DNA of 64,000 bases from Notolepis coatsorum (taxonomy: Eukaryota; Chordata; Actinopteri; Aulopiformes; Paralepididae), in contig OZ020601.1 of NCBI GenBank assembly GCA_963971535.1, positions 23,199,835 to 23,263,834 of the forward strand, in the 5' to 3' direction. Under the pieces are notes generated by a model, which was given only the letters and a program-made list of their open reading frames with translations, ran no database searches and had not been told where the DNA came from. The position numbers were made by a program, and so were the translations under genes. Shown piece by piece: positions 49,063 through 60,240 of this stretch (position 1 is the stretch's first letter; each line of letters opens with the position of its first letter).

Positions 49063-49235
49063 TTTGATTGATTGATTGAAAACTTTATTAACAGATTGCA
49101 GAATGGGTACAATACAGTACGGCTCAATACACACAATTGTTAATGGGATGCAGTCAGACCAGAGAAAGACTTTCGTCTTGTTTACATCAGGGTCCCCCAT
49201 TTTCAATTCATCATAATTCACCTCAAGAATCAAAC
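49063..49235 (-). mobile_element. LINE-like 3' end next to the snap91 start
   Basis: TTTGATTGATTGATTGAAAA, then CTTTATTAACAGATTGCAGA, matches the copies at 860 and 63671. In sense (minus) its CAAT-repeat tail stops 22 bases before the snap91 ATG. The distal limit is approximate. Confidence 0.5.
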
Positions 49236-49763
49236 GTCAGATGACCCCCCCCCCCCCCGCACGCACGCACACACAATGAACAACTAGTTCCGAGGCTGCC
49301 CTCACACGCACAACTACAGATAAGAGATACGCGTGCAGTGAGCTAAGAAAAGCAACCAAATTGAAGAAAAACACCTACTGTACTACAAGCCAGATTAATA
49401 GAGCAGCCCGCTTTGCTTTCTGTTTTCACAGCGTGGAATTTCAATGTCACATCGATTAGGAAGCTGGAGACGGATTGCTGTCGCCCCTCGGGTTCAGTTA
49501 ATGCACAATGGTGTGGGTTTCTGCACATTCATTTATGTTTATAAAACAATCATATTATAGGCCTACCCACGTAACTCGTAAAATAAAGCTGCTTGTGCAC
49601 AAAGCATTTGTCTAAATATAGACAAGGCCAGCGGTATCCTCGCTATATGACTCAGAGTCATATCATTCGTGTAAATATAGGCAAGCCCATTGCAGGATCG
49701 TGCGTCTAAGTTTAGCCTTTAATCTTTTGCTCAATTCCGATGAAATAACATCTATTTCTTACT
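49236..49763. other. Upstream DNA of snap91, likely 5' intron
   Basis: Contains a C12 run with CACG repeats (about 49246-49275) and otherwise unique sequence. No coding exon is seen. It would be an intron if the exon proposed at 49764-50060 is real. Confidence 0.3.
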
Positions 49764-50060
49764 GTAACGCCTGTATTTGTGGACTGCCTCCCTTATAACA
49801 CGACACTGCTCCGGGGGGTGATGGTGATGCTCGACAGCCTCCCGGATGATAATCCTCCTCCAGCACCGCAGCCCCTGGGTTTCAGAGCCTGTGTTCTCCT
49901 CCCCATCCAACACCACGCACGGCTGGTCCTCCCCTGGGCGCCTCCTCTCTTCTGGGCCGCGGAGAAGCTCGTAACCACCGGCGATGCTGAGTCCGAACCG
50001 AATCGTCGGACGGTGGCGTTTTCAGTGGATTTGCGTCCGCGGTCCCTCTATTTGATTATT
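49763..50060 (-). promoter_or_regulatory. GC-rich candidate 5' UTR exon or promoter of snap91
   Basis: A GC- and CpG-rich island in an otherwise AT-leaning region, upstream of snap91 in its direction. On the minus strand GCGTTACA is followed by GTAAGA, a good donor at 49762, so a non-coding first exon could end at 49763. The frames through it on both strands show no domain. The placement is inferred. Confidence 0.35.
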
Positions 50061-50620
50061 TATTTATTACAGTATTTATATTAGCATCTCACTCCGCCCC
50101 CTCTCTTCGGAGTCAGGTGACGCGTCATCACCAACCCAGTAGCATCCTTTATTCTACTACTACAGCCATCGCGAGTCTTTAAAGGGGAATGTCCCAGCCA
50201 ACCACGCGGCTGACGAGCTGAAGACACGCACGATTAGTAAACGTGAAGCATAGCATGGCATGAGGGGGGGGGGGGGCTGTGATGCTGCTGCTGCCATCAT
50301 ATGAAGGTCATGATAGCGTGAGGGGCTTGTCTCTAGACAAGAAATACACGATTTAACCCGCCCCCTTGCTGTCATTGGTTGTTGAAATCTACCATGTTTG
50401 CCACGGAATGCAAGTCTCTAGGTCTAGGATATCTCCTCACTAAGACCAGGCCTTATTATTACAAGGCCATCAGTATTGGTATTGGTAGCTGTCCGTGGTT
50501 CTGGTGTGGTTAGCAGAATATTGCCTTGCTGGGAGGCGCTGTCCACGGTGGCATGGTGCTGAAATTGTGTCACCCATGTCTTTTAAGTGCAGACATTTTG
50601 ATGTGCACAGTACAGTGCAA
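50061..50620. other. Intergenic, no gene
   Basis: Between snap91 and the LINE debris. It includes a G run at about 50266-50277 and no recognisable gene. Confidence 0.4.
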
Positions 50621-50639
50621 TACATAGGGTTTCTCAGAT

Positions 50640-51320
50640 GAAGTCATATAAAATATACCAGCATAGTGCTTAGCAACCTCTGAGTTGAAAGAGTCTCCAG
50701 TAAACAGACAAATAGCTCTTATAATAAATAAATCATAGTTGGAACCCATTCTAGTGTCCTTAAGGTCCCTTGAGTTTGCTCGGAACAGGGTAAATAAGCA
50801 TTGTTCTATGATGCCCCTAGCTCATGGAATGTGGAATGGAACGGTTCTTTGATAGGGAGGGGGGTTATAATCTGAGGGGAGAACTCAATTTAAAAGTGCT
50901 TAATGTACGCACTACCATGAGAAGACACTGCATCTCAATATGTGGAGTGAAACTGTGGAACAGTCTAAATGTGGTGCTAAAGCAATGTCCAAACATGAGA
51001 CAATTCAAACTGATGTATAAGGAAATTATGTTCACGAGGTACAGGGATGAGGAAGGGACTTGATATTTACGGGTGTTTAAATTTTTATTTTATTTCTTTC
51101 ATGTTTTACATATATAGTTTTTGTTTTGCATATATATATATATATATTTCTTTTTTTTCTTTTTTAAGTTTTAAAATAGTAGTGGAAAAGGGGTAGGATT
51201 AAATAAGTGTATACTTCTTCCTACTCCTTTTCGAACATGTAGATTGAGTTGAGTTTTGCTTTTGTTATTGTTTGTTTGTATTCATTGCATGTTCAAAATA
51301 AAGATAAAAAAAAAAAAATC
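50640..51320 (+). pseudogene. LINE fragment with ORF2 C-terminus and 3' UTR
   Basis: The frame at 50824-51063 contains ISICGVKLWNSLN and MRQFKLMYKE, typical of the end of a fish LINE polyprotein. It is followed by TTCTTCCTACTCCTTTTCGA and CATGTTCAAAATAAAGATAA, a standard LINE 3' end with an A tail. It is 5'-truncated, with no active domains left. Confidence 0.7.
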
Positions 51321-51339
51321 CTAACAGTTCTTAAACCTT

Positions 51340-51545
51340 GATCTCCAACCTTTGTCAATCAAGTTGTACGTGTTTTAATTGTTACCCTTACTTGTCTTAT
51401 TGTTGTGATTTTATATGATGTGTGCTGTGTATATGCCTTTTTTATTTGCTTATTTCTGTATGTACACTTGATTTGACTGTAATTGAGGGAAACCTCGGTT
51501 GCCTTTTGAGTTTAAATAAAGGTTTGAAATGAAATGAAGTGAAAT
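51340..51545 (+). mobile_element. Second LINE 3' end
   Basis: Ends GAGTTTAAATAAAGGTTTGA, then AATGAAATGAAGTGAAAT, a CR1/L2-like tail with a pentameric GAAAT repeat. Non-coding. Confidence 0.5.
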
Positions 51546-51619
51546 AGTTCTCATAATGAATCAATCTCTGGTGGTTGTGAAGACACGGAGACGTGAGGCC
51601 ATGTAAATCACTCTCAGTG

Positions 51620-51910
51620 TTTATTTTATTAAGTCACATGGATATGGAATGGCACGGCATATTCACATCGTCCTGGAAGGGCTCACACGAAATGTCAAGG
51701 TCAGTCTGCCCCGTATATACAAATAATTAAAATTAAATAGAATAGCTTTTGAAAAGTAAAATACAGTCATTTAAAATACAAAAAACAAAAAAAATTTACA
51801 AACTGGATTCTGGTTTTAGGTTCCCATTGTTATTCCCCTGTTCTGTTTATATACAAGTTGAGGTTTTCACTAGTGTTGATGGTTTTGTTCCAAAGTCCTG
51901 CCTCGTCCTC
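51620..51910 (-). other. 3' UTR and poly(A) signal of dop1a
   Basis: Directly downstream of the dop1a stop on the minus strand. Two AATAAA hexamers lie at 51620-51625 and 51625-51630 (TTTATT on the plus strand). The interval is single-copy. The likely cleavage site lies shortly left of 51620. Confidence 0.55.
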
Positions 51911-52216
51911 TCACGTCTTGATGAGACCCTCCAGAAAGTCTTTCTCCACCATCTCCTCGATGTTCTGCCGCGCGCGGCTCCAGAACACCTTCTGGCTCTC
52001 CAGCTTGTGTCCGTCCTTGCTGGGGAAGGGGCCGTCGTTGGGGGCGCGGCTGTAGGCGGAACCTGAGCGGCTGCTGGCCTTGCTGTTGAACACCTGACTC
52101 AGCAGGTTGAAGAAGGGGAGGAGCTGCTCCATGCTGCGGATCACGTACAGCGTGAGCAGCAGGTGGCCCGGCTCCCAGGACAGCGTGCGGCTGGAGCAGT
52201 CCTCCTCAGGGTTCTT
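51911..52216 (-). CDS. dop1a: dop1a last coding exon (101 codons)
   Basis: DOP1 (Dopey) proteins act with MON2 in endosome-Golgi traffic. The exon starts after CCCCCGCAG at 52216. It encodes KNPEEDCSSRTLSWEPGH, LLTLYVIRSMEQLLPFFNLL, SQVFNSKASS and a C-terminus EEMVEKDFLEGLIKT with TGA at 51911. I recognise this as the DOP1A C-terminus from memory of the family. Entry phase is 0, matching exit phase 0 of the exon at 62773-62902, so the junction reads RKRAK-KNPEED. Its first 26 bases are part of the 60-bp minisatellite unit immediately upstream. DOP1A and SNAP91 lie near each other in other vertebrates, which supports the call. Confidence 0.65.
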   Translation of the reverse strand, partial: KNPEEDCSSRTLSWEPGHLLLTLYVIRSMEQLLPFFNLLSQVFNSKASSRSGSAYSRAPNDGPFPSKDGHKLESQKVFWSRARQNIEEMVEKDFLEGLIKT

Positions 52217-53095
52217 CTGCGGGGGAGAGGGAGGAACACGTTAAAGAAAGCTGGAGCAGTCCTCCTCAGGGTTCTTCTGCAGGGGAGAGGGAGGAACACG
52301 TTAAAGAAAGCTGGAGCAGTCCTCCTCAGGGTTCTTCTGCGGGGGAGAGGGAGGAACACGTTAAAGAAAGCTGGAGCAGTCCTCCTCAGGGTTCTTCTGC
52401 GGGGGAGAGGGAGGAACACGTTAAAGAAAGCTGGAGCAGTCCTCCTCAGGGTTCTTCTGCGGGGGAGAGGGAGGAACACGTTAAAGAAAGCTGGAGCAGT
52501 CCTCCTCAGGGTTCTTCTGCGGGGGAGAGGGAGGAACACGTTAAAGAAAGCTGGAGCAGTCCTCCTCAGGGTTCTTCTGCGGGGGAGAGGGAGGAACACG
52601 TTAAAGAAAGCTGGAGCAGTCCTCCTCAGGGTTCTTCTGCGGGGGAGAGGGAGGAACACGTTAAAGAAAGCTGGAGCAGTCCTCCTCAGGGTTCTTCTGC
52701 GGGGGAGAGGGAGGAACACGTTAAAGAAAGCTGGAGCAGTCCTCCTCAGGGTTCTTCTGCGGGGGAGAGGGAGGAACACGTTAAAGAAAGCTGGAGCAGT
52801 CCTCCTCAGGGTTCTTCTGCAGGGGAGAGGGAGGAACACGTTAAAGAAAGCTGGAGCAGTCCTCCTCAGGGTTCTTCTGCGGGGGAGAGGGAGGAACACG
52901 TTAAAGAAAGCTGGAGCAGTCCTCCTCAGGGTTCTTCTGCAGGGGAGAGGGAGGAACACGTTAAAGAAAGCTGGAGCAGTCCTCCTCAGGGTTCTTCTGC
53001 GGGGGAGAGGGAGGAACACGTTAAAGAAAGCTGGAGCAGTCCTCCTCAGGGTTCTTCTGCGGAGGAGAGGGAGGAACACGTTAAAGAAAGCTGGA
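52191..53095. repeat. 60-bp minisatellite made of the dop1a intron-exon boundary, 15 copies
   Basis: In the minus-strand sense each unit reads CTTTCTTTAACGTGTTCCTC, CCTCTCCCCCGCAG, then AAGAACCCTGAGGAGGACTG, CTCCAG. That is a branch-like CTTTAAC, a polypyrimidine tract, a CAG acceptor and the first 26 exon bases. Fifteen acceptors fall at 60-bp steps, from 52217 to 53057. Copies are nearly identical; the visible changes are CCGCAG or CTGCAG at the acceptor and TCCGCAG in the most upstream unit. The unit length is a multiple of three, so long frames are open on both strands, but these are shadows. Confidence 0.95.
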
Positions 53096-53229
53096 AAAGT
53101 CCCTGTTAATCACTCTTAATAACTGTCAAACTAAATGAATGTCTAAATGAAACAGTTAGTTCTTGGATGTGTGTGAGATTACATGCAAAATAAATCAGCA
53201 TTGTGTTTTTTGGTGAAGTGCCCCTTTAA
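53096..53229 (-). other. dop1a intron, unique part
   Basis: Single-copy intron sequence. It begins with GGACTTTTCCAGC in minus sense, a near match to the exon string GGACTGCTCCAGC that ends each 60-bp unit. This similarity probably marks where the first duplication arose. Confidence 0.5.
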
Positions 53230-53613
53230 CACTTTCAATGCCAACGACGAGATATCTAGTTTGTTCATGCCGACCGTTCATTGCCAACGACGAGAGATTT
53301 TTTTTTTTTTTTTTTTTTATTAGTGATTTTAATTCATATTTCATCAATCTAGCCTCACGTTAGTGCTGCAAACTCTCTCTGAGCTCCATTGGGAAAATAC
53401 CGCCCCCTATCGTCTCTCCCTGTTGTACTGCACCCCTTTGGAAAGGATTGAATGAAACACATGGGGGGGGGGAATCCTGCTTCCTCATTTTACTTCTCAG
53501 ACAAGTCACCCGAGACGATCGGATTCATTGCCGAGCCACAGAACAGCGTGGAATACATATTTCCAGTACCCAGCGTTGGATCAATAAACGCGATCGATAT
53601 TTGGAATGGCGAT

Positions 53614-55046
53614 TGTAACTGAGGGGTACAATTCCCTGACTGTATTACTAGATATGATACTTACTACCACTACCTTTGTACTTAATATTCGGCCACCCAG
53701 TACTCGGCATAAATATATTATGATGAACACTGTCACGTAGATGAAACGGATCCAACACAAATGTACGAATTAGAAATAGGTCTTTATTTCTACACAGCGA
53801 TGGTGTGTAGAGCAAGCACTTAATCAAATCAATCACATTTATGAATGGGAATTAGTATGCACTTTTATGGCAAGAGTATTCGTCGGTATATCAATAGAGA
53901 ATGTCCAATCTCTGAAGGCGCAGGTGGTACATATACGACCTGGAATAGTTAAGGAATAACAGCAATGATACTTTAATGATTATAGGCTGGATACACTAGG
54001 GGGGGTTAATCCGGTCGCTTGTAAGCCGACAGGAGTAGGAAAGGGGGGGGGGTAGAGTCCGGCTGCCTCATCCGGCCAAGGGTATCCCAGGTGAACCCAC
54101 TGTAGTGCCGTTCAATGCGCCGGCGATCCTTGGACCACAGATGAAAGCAGGTGGACTCTTTGTGGGCCGGCGTCCTCCGGTCCACGGAGGAGAGACGTGA
54201 AGCGACCTCGTCTTGCAGAGCGTCTCCTCACCTTGCGTCCTCTCCAGGGGGGGGGGTTCCAACACACGGCAGTGTCGGGGGTCTTTATCCATGGAATAAT
54301 CAACGTATACAAAGCATAATCCGTGCCTGGGAAGGCGGGCTGTCGTCGGTAGAATAATCCGGTATACAGGTCCACTCGCTCGTCGGCTCTGGGGCTCCTC
54401 GGGTGCAATCTCACATGGGGTCGATCATCCTGGATAAGCAGCCAGTTTTCTGCCCGAAACGATGGGGTGCTGACTACGGTAGTATTCTCACCGCACGAAG
54501 CACTATATATTAACAGACTATTATTAGCTTAATAGACTACGTCCAACTCGACGATATAGTGCCAAATATGACTATTCAAATATTAATATACACGATGTCT
54601 CAATACCGATGGTAGGCCGAACTTGGCCTTACTCCCACACGTGGCGTCGCGGGGAGGCTTTACGTCTGTCACTCTATTGGAGGGTAAGAAACTGGACTGA
54701 AAAGGAAGTCCTACTTTAGTAGCGCAGTATATATACGCACTATGAACAAATAGTCCCATTAGTGGTGCGGTAGCCAGATTCCTACGCGGAACTAGGACTT
54801 GTTCGTACATGTTGAGCGGTACGTTTGAACTGGGTCTGGGGGGTATGGCAGCCTGGCACCAAGGTCTCGACCAATAGTAGAATGGAGACTATTATGGGAT
54901 GTTCAGTAGGCTAGAATGGATATTCAATGCATATTGTACAAGGAATATGCAAGGGATATCAAGGAATATTAGAGAATATACAAATACAATTAAATATATA
55001 TATATAATAAATATATATATTCGGTTTAATCTGGCCCTTCACAACA
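53614..55046 (-). repeat. 3' LTR of BEL/Pao copy B
   Basis: In element sense it runs from TGTTGTGAAGGGCCAG to CCCCTCAGTTACA. It is preceded by the purine tract AGGGGGTGGC. Because it reads in the dop1a direction, its polyadenylation function could act within the intron. Confidence 0.93.
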
Positions 55047-55154
55047 GCCACCCCCTGATTGGTCCCAGACCTAATCAGTTAAGCAGAGACAGATTAATCG
55101 CGTTGTCTATTTACACATAAGGGTTTGCTGTAGGGGTCAGTCAACTTCACAAAG

Positions 55155-58100
55155 TCATAGGGTTATAGGGTCATGGTCATCATCGATTGTGTCTGGGAGT
55201 CGGGGCAGTTCTATGAGCCTCGCCACGGGACGGGTGTAAGTGCGACCCTGGACAAGCACTTCAGCTGCTCGGACCTTGCCGTCGGCACCGGTGATCACTT
55301 TGCTTACGCGGCCGGCCGGCCACATAGCTCTGGGCAGTGATTGATCAATAATCATGACGACTGTTCCTTCTGTCAAATTGTCTCTCTCCTTTACCCACTT
55401 CTGGCGGGTCTGTAGAGACGGTAGGTAGTGCAGTAGGAAACTGCTCCAAAACTTGTCGGCTAATACTTGGCTGTACCTCCACATTCGTCGGCCGTTCGCT
55501 TCTTCAGGCCGGTACATTGTCTGGGGTAACGCGGGATCTAGCCGCCCCATCAGGAGTGTGTTGGGGTCTGCGGAGATAACAGTGCTCAATCCACAGAACA
55601 CAGGCTTCTTGTTCTCAGCCTCCTCCTGACTGGCTTCCCTCGGGATAGGCGTGGGCCACTCTCCTTCCGGGAGCTTTAGGAATGCTGGGCCGTCACTGTA
55701 GACATTGCGACGGGTGAGGTCATCTAGGGGCATTCCCCGGGTGATGATGTCAGCTGGGTTCTGTTTTGTATCAACGTAGCGCCACTCTGTTTCTCCGGTT
55801 AACTCTTCGGTTAAGTCTTGAATCTCGGTGACTCTGACTCCCACGAAGACTTTGTACTTGCATGAGTCCGATTTGATCCAGGCGAGTACTGTCGTGGAAT
55901 CTGACCACAGGATTGTTCTAGACACCGGTATGGTGAGCTCACGTTGGATGAGCGTGGCTAGGTGCGCTCCGGCTAGGGCTGCGCAGAGCTCTAGACGTGG
56001 GATAGATTGTTGCTTGCGTGGGGCTATTCTCGAGCGGGCGAGGACAAATGCTGTGTAGATCTCTCCCCCCTTTTCTTGGGCCCGCAAGTAGGCTACTGAT
56101 CCGTATGCGACCTCTGAGGCGTCACTGAAGACGCGTAAGTCCATTTTACATGTCTCTGGCCTCACCGTGGGTGGGAAGTAGCTTCGGCGCATATTAACGC
56201 CTGGGAGTGAGTGGAGCTCCATCTCCCACTCTCTCCAGGTGGATGCAAGGTGTGCGGGAATGGGGTCGTCCCAGCCCTGGTCCTTGTCCCACAATGCTCG
56301 TACAATCATTTTTGCCCTGGTGGTGTACGGTAGAATACATCCTAGCGGGTCATATTGTCGGGCGAGTGTTGTGTACACACTCCGTCTGGTGGTCGGCGCC
56401 GCCGCCGGCCTTCCCTGCTCCGTAGTCAGGGGCTTGTGTCTGTAGTGAAGCGAATCTGTTTTGAATCGCCACACCAATCCCAGGGTCATCTCCTGGGCTT
56501 CTCCCGGGATTGTAGCCATCCAGGTCTCGCTGCTGGCTGCCTTGTCCTCGGAGGAGAGGCTGCGCAGTACTTGCGGATCGCTGCTGGCCCACTGCCTGAG
56601 ATCAAAGCCGCCTTTGATCAATGAGGCGCGGAGTTTAATCAGGAGAGGCTCGGCTTCTTCCTGGGTTGAAAGGCTTTGTAGACAGTTGTCTACGTAGAAG
56701 CTGTTCTTTACGCTGTGTCGGACCTCTTCGTCCGCTGCTGGGTCCTCTGCTACATGTTTCTGTAGTGCAAATGTAGCACAGCAGGGGCTGCACGTCGTTC
56801 CGAAGGGGAGGACTTCCCATTGGTAGATGGCTGGGTGCTCATCTCCTGGCTTCTCTCTCCATAGGAACCGTAACAGGGGCTTGTCCTCCTCTACTAATCT
56901 CACCTGCAGGAACATTCCTTTAATGTCCCCGCTGATGGCCACCTTTTCCTGGCGGAAGCGGAGTAGAACGCCGAGTAGGGAGGGGCCGAGTGTGGGACCG
57001 GGCAGTAACTCTTTATTCAGATTTTGGGATCCGATCTGGTAGCTGCAGTTAAATACTATGCGGTCTTTACCGTTGTGATGGACCTTGTGGTGAGGCACGT
57101 ACCACGATTCAGTGGTCTGGTCAGCCTCTTTAATGTCCATCTTTGTGACGTGTCCCGCTGTGATGAGCTTCTCAATCTCAGCGCGGTATACACTCTCTTG
57201 GGCGGGGTTCTTGGCTAAGCGCCGCTCCGTGTTCAGCAGGTACCGTTCTGTGGCGTCTGTCTTGGCGTGGAAAGTAGGCATTCCTTCTCGCCGCAGGAGT
57301 GGCGTGGCGTATCTCAACACGCCGTTGACCGGGACTCTCTTGGTCCCTGTCTCGAGGAGGTGAATGGCGTAAATGTCATCTTTAGAGCGAATGTCTTTCT
57401 TTCCGTTCTTAAAGGGCATTTGTTCCAAGGTCCATAGCCGCTCTACGTGTTGCAGGAGTGCGGTTTCTCCCTCTGTGACTCGGGAGTGGAGACATCTAGT
57501 GGCTGTACTTCGGTTGAGAGATTTGGCGAGCGGGCCTTGGAGAGTCCATCCCAAACGGGTCTCGACTGCTGCAGGACAGCCTCGGGGTCCGGTATGAACC
57601 CGGTCTATCGGGACAATGAGGTCTGCATGGTCGGAGCCTATCAACAGGGTCGGCATAGCATTGTCTATGAGCGGGATCGGTAACTTGCGCAGATGTGCAT
57701 ATTTCTCCATCAGCTTGGCGACGGGGTATGTGTACCGCAACAGTCCTATTTCTTGGCTGGTGAAAGCGTCTGTAATCTGGTACCGTCGCTCAGGCTGGCC
57801 GCTTGCTGCGATAGAGAATGAGACATTCTCGCCCTTTATCGTCTTCAAATCTCGTCTTATTGTCCGAATTGTCATTTGGGTTTCGCTTCCCGCAGCCCTA
57901 GCTGGGCCGCAGCGGAGGCGAGCAGAAGGGTCTTCTCTGACCCGTCATCGAGGACGGCGTAAGTGTCCAGGACTTTATTCTGGTAGCTTAGTGTCACGCG
58001 CACTACTTTTAGGAGTACTCGGGCTCCACTGCTGCTGGCGGGATCGATGTACATGACGCTCGCTTTGCTGCTGGATGGTGCGGGTGAAGGGCGCCGTCTG

Positions 58101-60172
58101 TTACTGTCGTGAAGTATGTCCAGATGGGCTCCATCGCACTTGGTGCACCTTTTCTTTAAGCGGCATTCGGCTGCCATGTGTGAGCGCGCACAGCGAAAAC
58201 AGCGCTTGTTGGACTTTATCCATTAACTTGCTTCCTCCGCGTTCAGCTTGGGGAAGGAGTCACATTGCGCTAGCCAGTGTTCTTTCTCACAGTAGGGGCA
58301 CACTATCTTCCACTTCTCCGTTCTGGAGGGGGTACTGTGGCTCCTGCTGCTCGGTACTGACTCCGATTGGTGCATCACAGTCACCGATCTTCTTCCATCA
58401 TTTAGTCGTCTGGTTCCTTCTCTGGAGCCAGGGGTGCTCCGTCCGAATGTATCTAGCCGTAGGCTGCTGACTTCTCTCGCCAGGAAGTCTGCTAGATCGA
58501 GGAGGTTCGGTTCGGGGCCATTCGGGTCTCGGTGGTCTCTCTGCCGCCTAAAACGCTCCTGTCGAGCGGGCGGCAGCTTCTCCAAGATCCTTTCCACATT
58601 TGAGTTGGCGTAAAGTTCATGCCTCCCCTTCTCTCTCTGCGCTCCCAACATCCCTACCAGGGACTGCACTCTGATGGACAGGTCGTCCAGTGCTCGATTG
58701 TCTATTGCTGGGGGTAAGCGGTCGATGTGTCGGATCTCCTGGATCACGTAATCCCATATGCGCCCATACCTCTGGTCCAATGCTACCAGCGCTGCTGTGT
58801 ATGGGGTGGTGGAAGTCGCGTAGGCGAGCGCTATATTATGTGCGCGGGGTACCTTTAAGTGCTTCAGTAGGATGGCGTATTTGTGGCGTTCATCCAATAC
58901 ATCCACCAACATGGTCTCCAGACACATGCGGAGTTCTGTATACTGGGCCCGGTTCTCTTGGGTGAAGTCGGGTACCATAGGCGTGCCAATGTATGACGCT
59001 GACTGTGGATACATCGGCGAGCGTTGGGGGAAAGGCCTCCTAGGCGAGTCTCCTCCCGCTCCTTGGTATGGGCTGGTACCGGCAGTGTACCATGGCCCGC
59101 TTGTCCAGGTGCTGTTCCTCGGTGCGGGTCGTGCGTCGTGCTCACCCGGGTATAGAGTCGGGGGTCTGTAGCGCAGCTCCGCGGGAGTATAGCCTGGGCT
59201 GTACCGGACCTCCTGGTCCGGTAGAGTACTGTGCTGTTGTCGGGCGTGGTTCTCCTCCTCTTCCTCTTCGTCTTCAGTTAGGTCATCCAGTGCTTGTAGT
59301 CTCTGGTTTAGCCTCTCCACAGGATATGCTGCTCCTTCCCGGTTGCTAGGTCTCGCTTGGACCGGTGGGGGGAGGTGGTCTGTGGGGGGTATAGACCTCG
59401 TCTGTTGGTCAAGTTCAGGGTTGTTTACTCGGCTAGGGGATGCCGCCCTGGAGGTGTGTCTAGACGAGTTCCTGGAGCCTCTGGCGGAGGGAGAGGGTGT
59501 TGTCCGTCTGATCAGCTGTTCTATTAGTTGCGCTTGCTGTCTGTCGCGCTCTGCGTCCCGTAGAGCACCAGCAGCTGCTCGCTGGCTGTCTGCTCGGTCT
59601 CGGGCCACATTCTCTTCCCTCTGAATGCGTCTTATTTCTAGACGTATATGCTCTTCTTCGCTCCGCTGCTGGATCTGCAGTCGGTCGCGTTCAGCAGCGG
59701 CGTTCAGGCTGATGAGGAAGGCCTGCTGTAGGGTCCTCTCTGCCTCGCTGGGAGAAGGCGGTTGTATAGGGGAGCCTTCCCTCGGGGTACTCCTTGCGGA
59801 GCCTTGGAGCTCTATCTCCACGGTGCTCTCCCCGTCTTCTTCCGTGCCGAGTTCTCTCTCGGTAGCGTTGTATTCCTCCCGGGACTCATCAGGGACTACT
59901 TCTTCAGTACTGGCGGGGTGTGAAGTCATGTCTGGTTCCCACTGGTCCCCACCGTGAACTTGGTCAGTTACATTAGAACCCGTAGGGGCCTCTATGGTCG
60001 GGGTAGTCTGGGCGTTGGGGTTAGACATACTTTTACTTTCTAGTTTTACCGCGTTTACTGTTAGTAGAAGACTAGGTTGTTGACTGACAGCGTAAGCCTC
60101 TAAGTACTGAGGGAGCCGTCGTTCGCGCTGCGGGCGTTGGTTAGGAGGATCGTTTCGTGGAGTGTTCATCAT
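55155..60172 (-). pseudogene. BEL/Pao gag-pol region, copy B (broken)
   Basis: Gag starts at MMNTPRND near 60172. It carries a charged helical region, a large capsid-like segment and CPYCEKEHWLAQC and MAAECRLKKRC zinc knuckles. Pol follows with the protease motif AVLDDGSEKTLL, a reverse transcriptase with FYVDN, RNase H with VFSDASEVAYGSVAYLR and the C-terminal domain ending LIELPRLPD. Compared with copy A, the integrase part is not whole. About two breaks are apparent overall. It is treated as a fossil. Confidence 0.9.
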
Positions 60173-60221
60173 AGGCCATTTCAATATTAATAACACTATA
60201 TTAATATTACACTAATTACCC

Positions 60222-60238
60222 TCCGGCTCGAAGGACCA
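60222..60238 (-). other. Primer binding site (tRNA-Tyr type), copy B
   Basis: TCCGGCTCGAAGGACCA on the plus strand, two bases from the 5' LTR. It is the same tRNA-Tyr-like primer site as copy A. Confidence 0.75.
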
Positions 60239-60240
60239 AT

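Noticed and set aside
49779-50084. 101-codon plus-strand ORF in the GC-rich island
   Set aside because: No domain. Better explained as promoter or 5' UTR DNA of snap91 on the other strand.
52141-53119. ORFs of 312 (minus) and 318 (plus) codons
   Set aside because: Both cross the 60-bp array in frames other than that of the dop1a exon. The minus one is shifted by one base relative to KNPEED.
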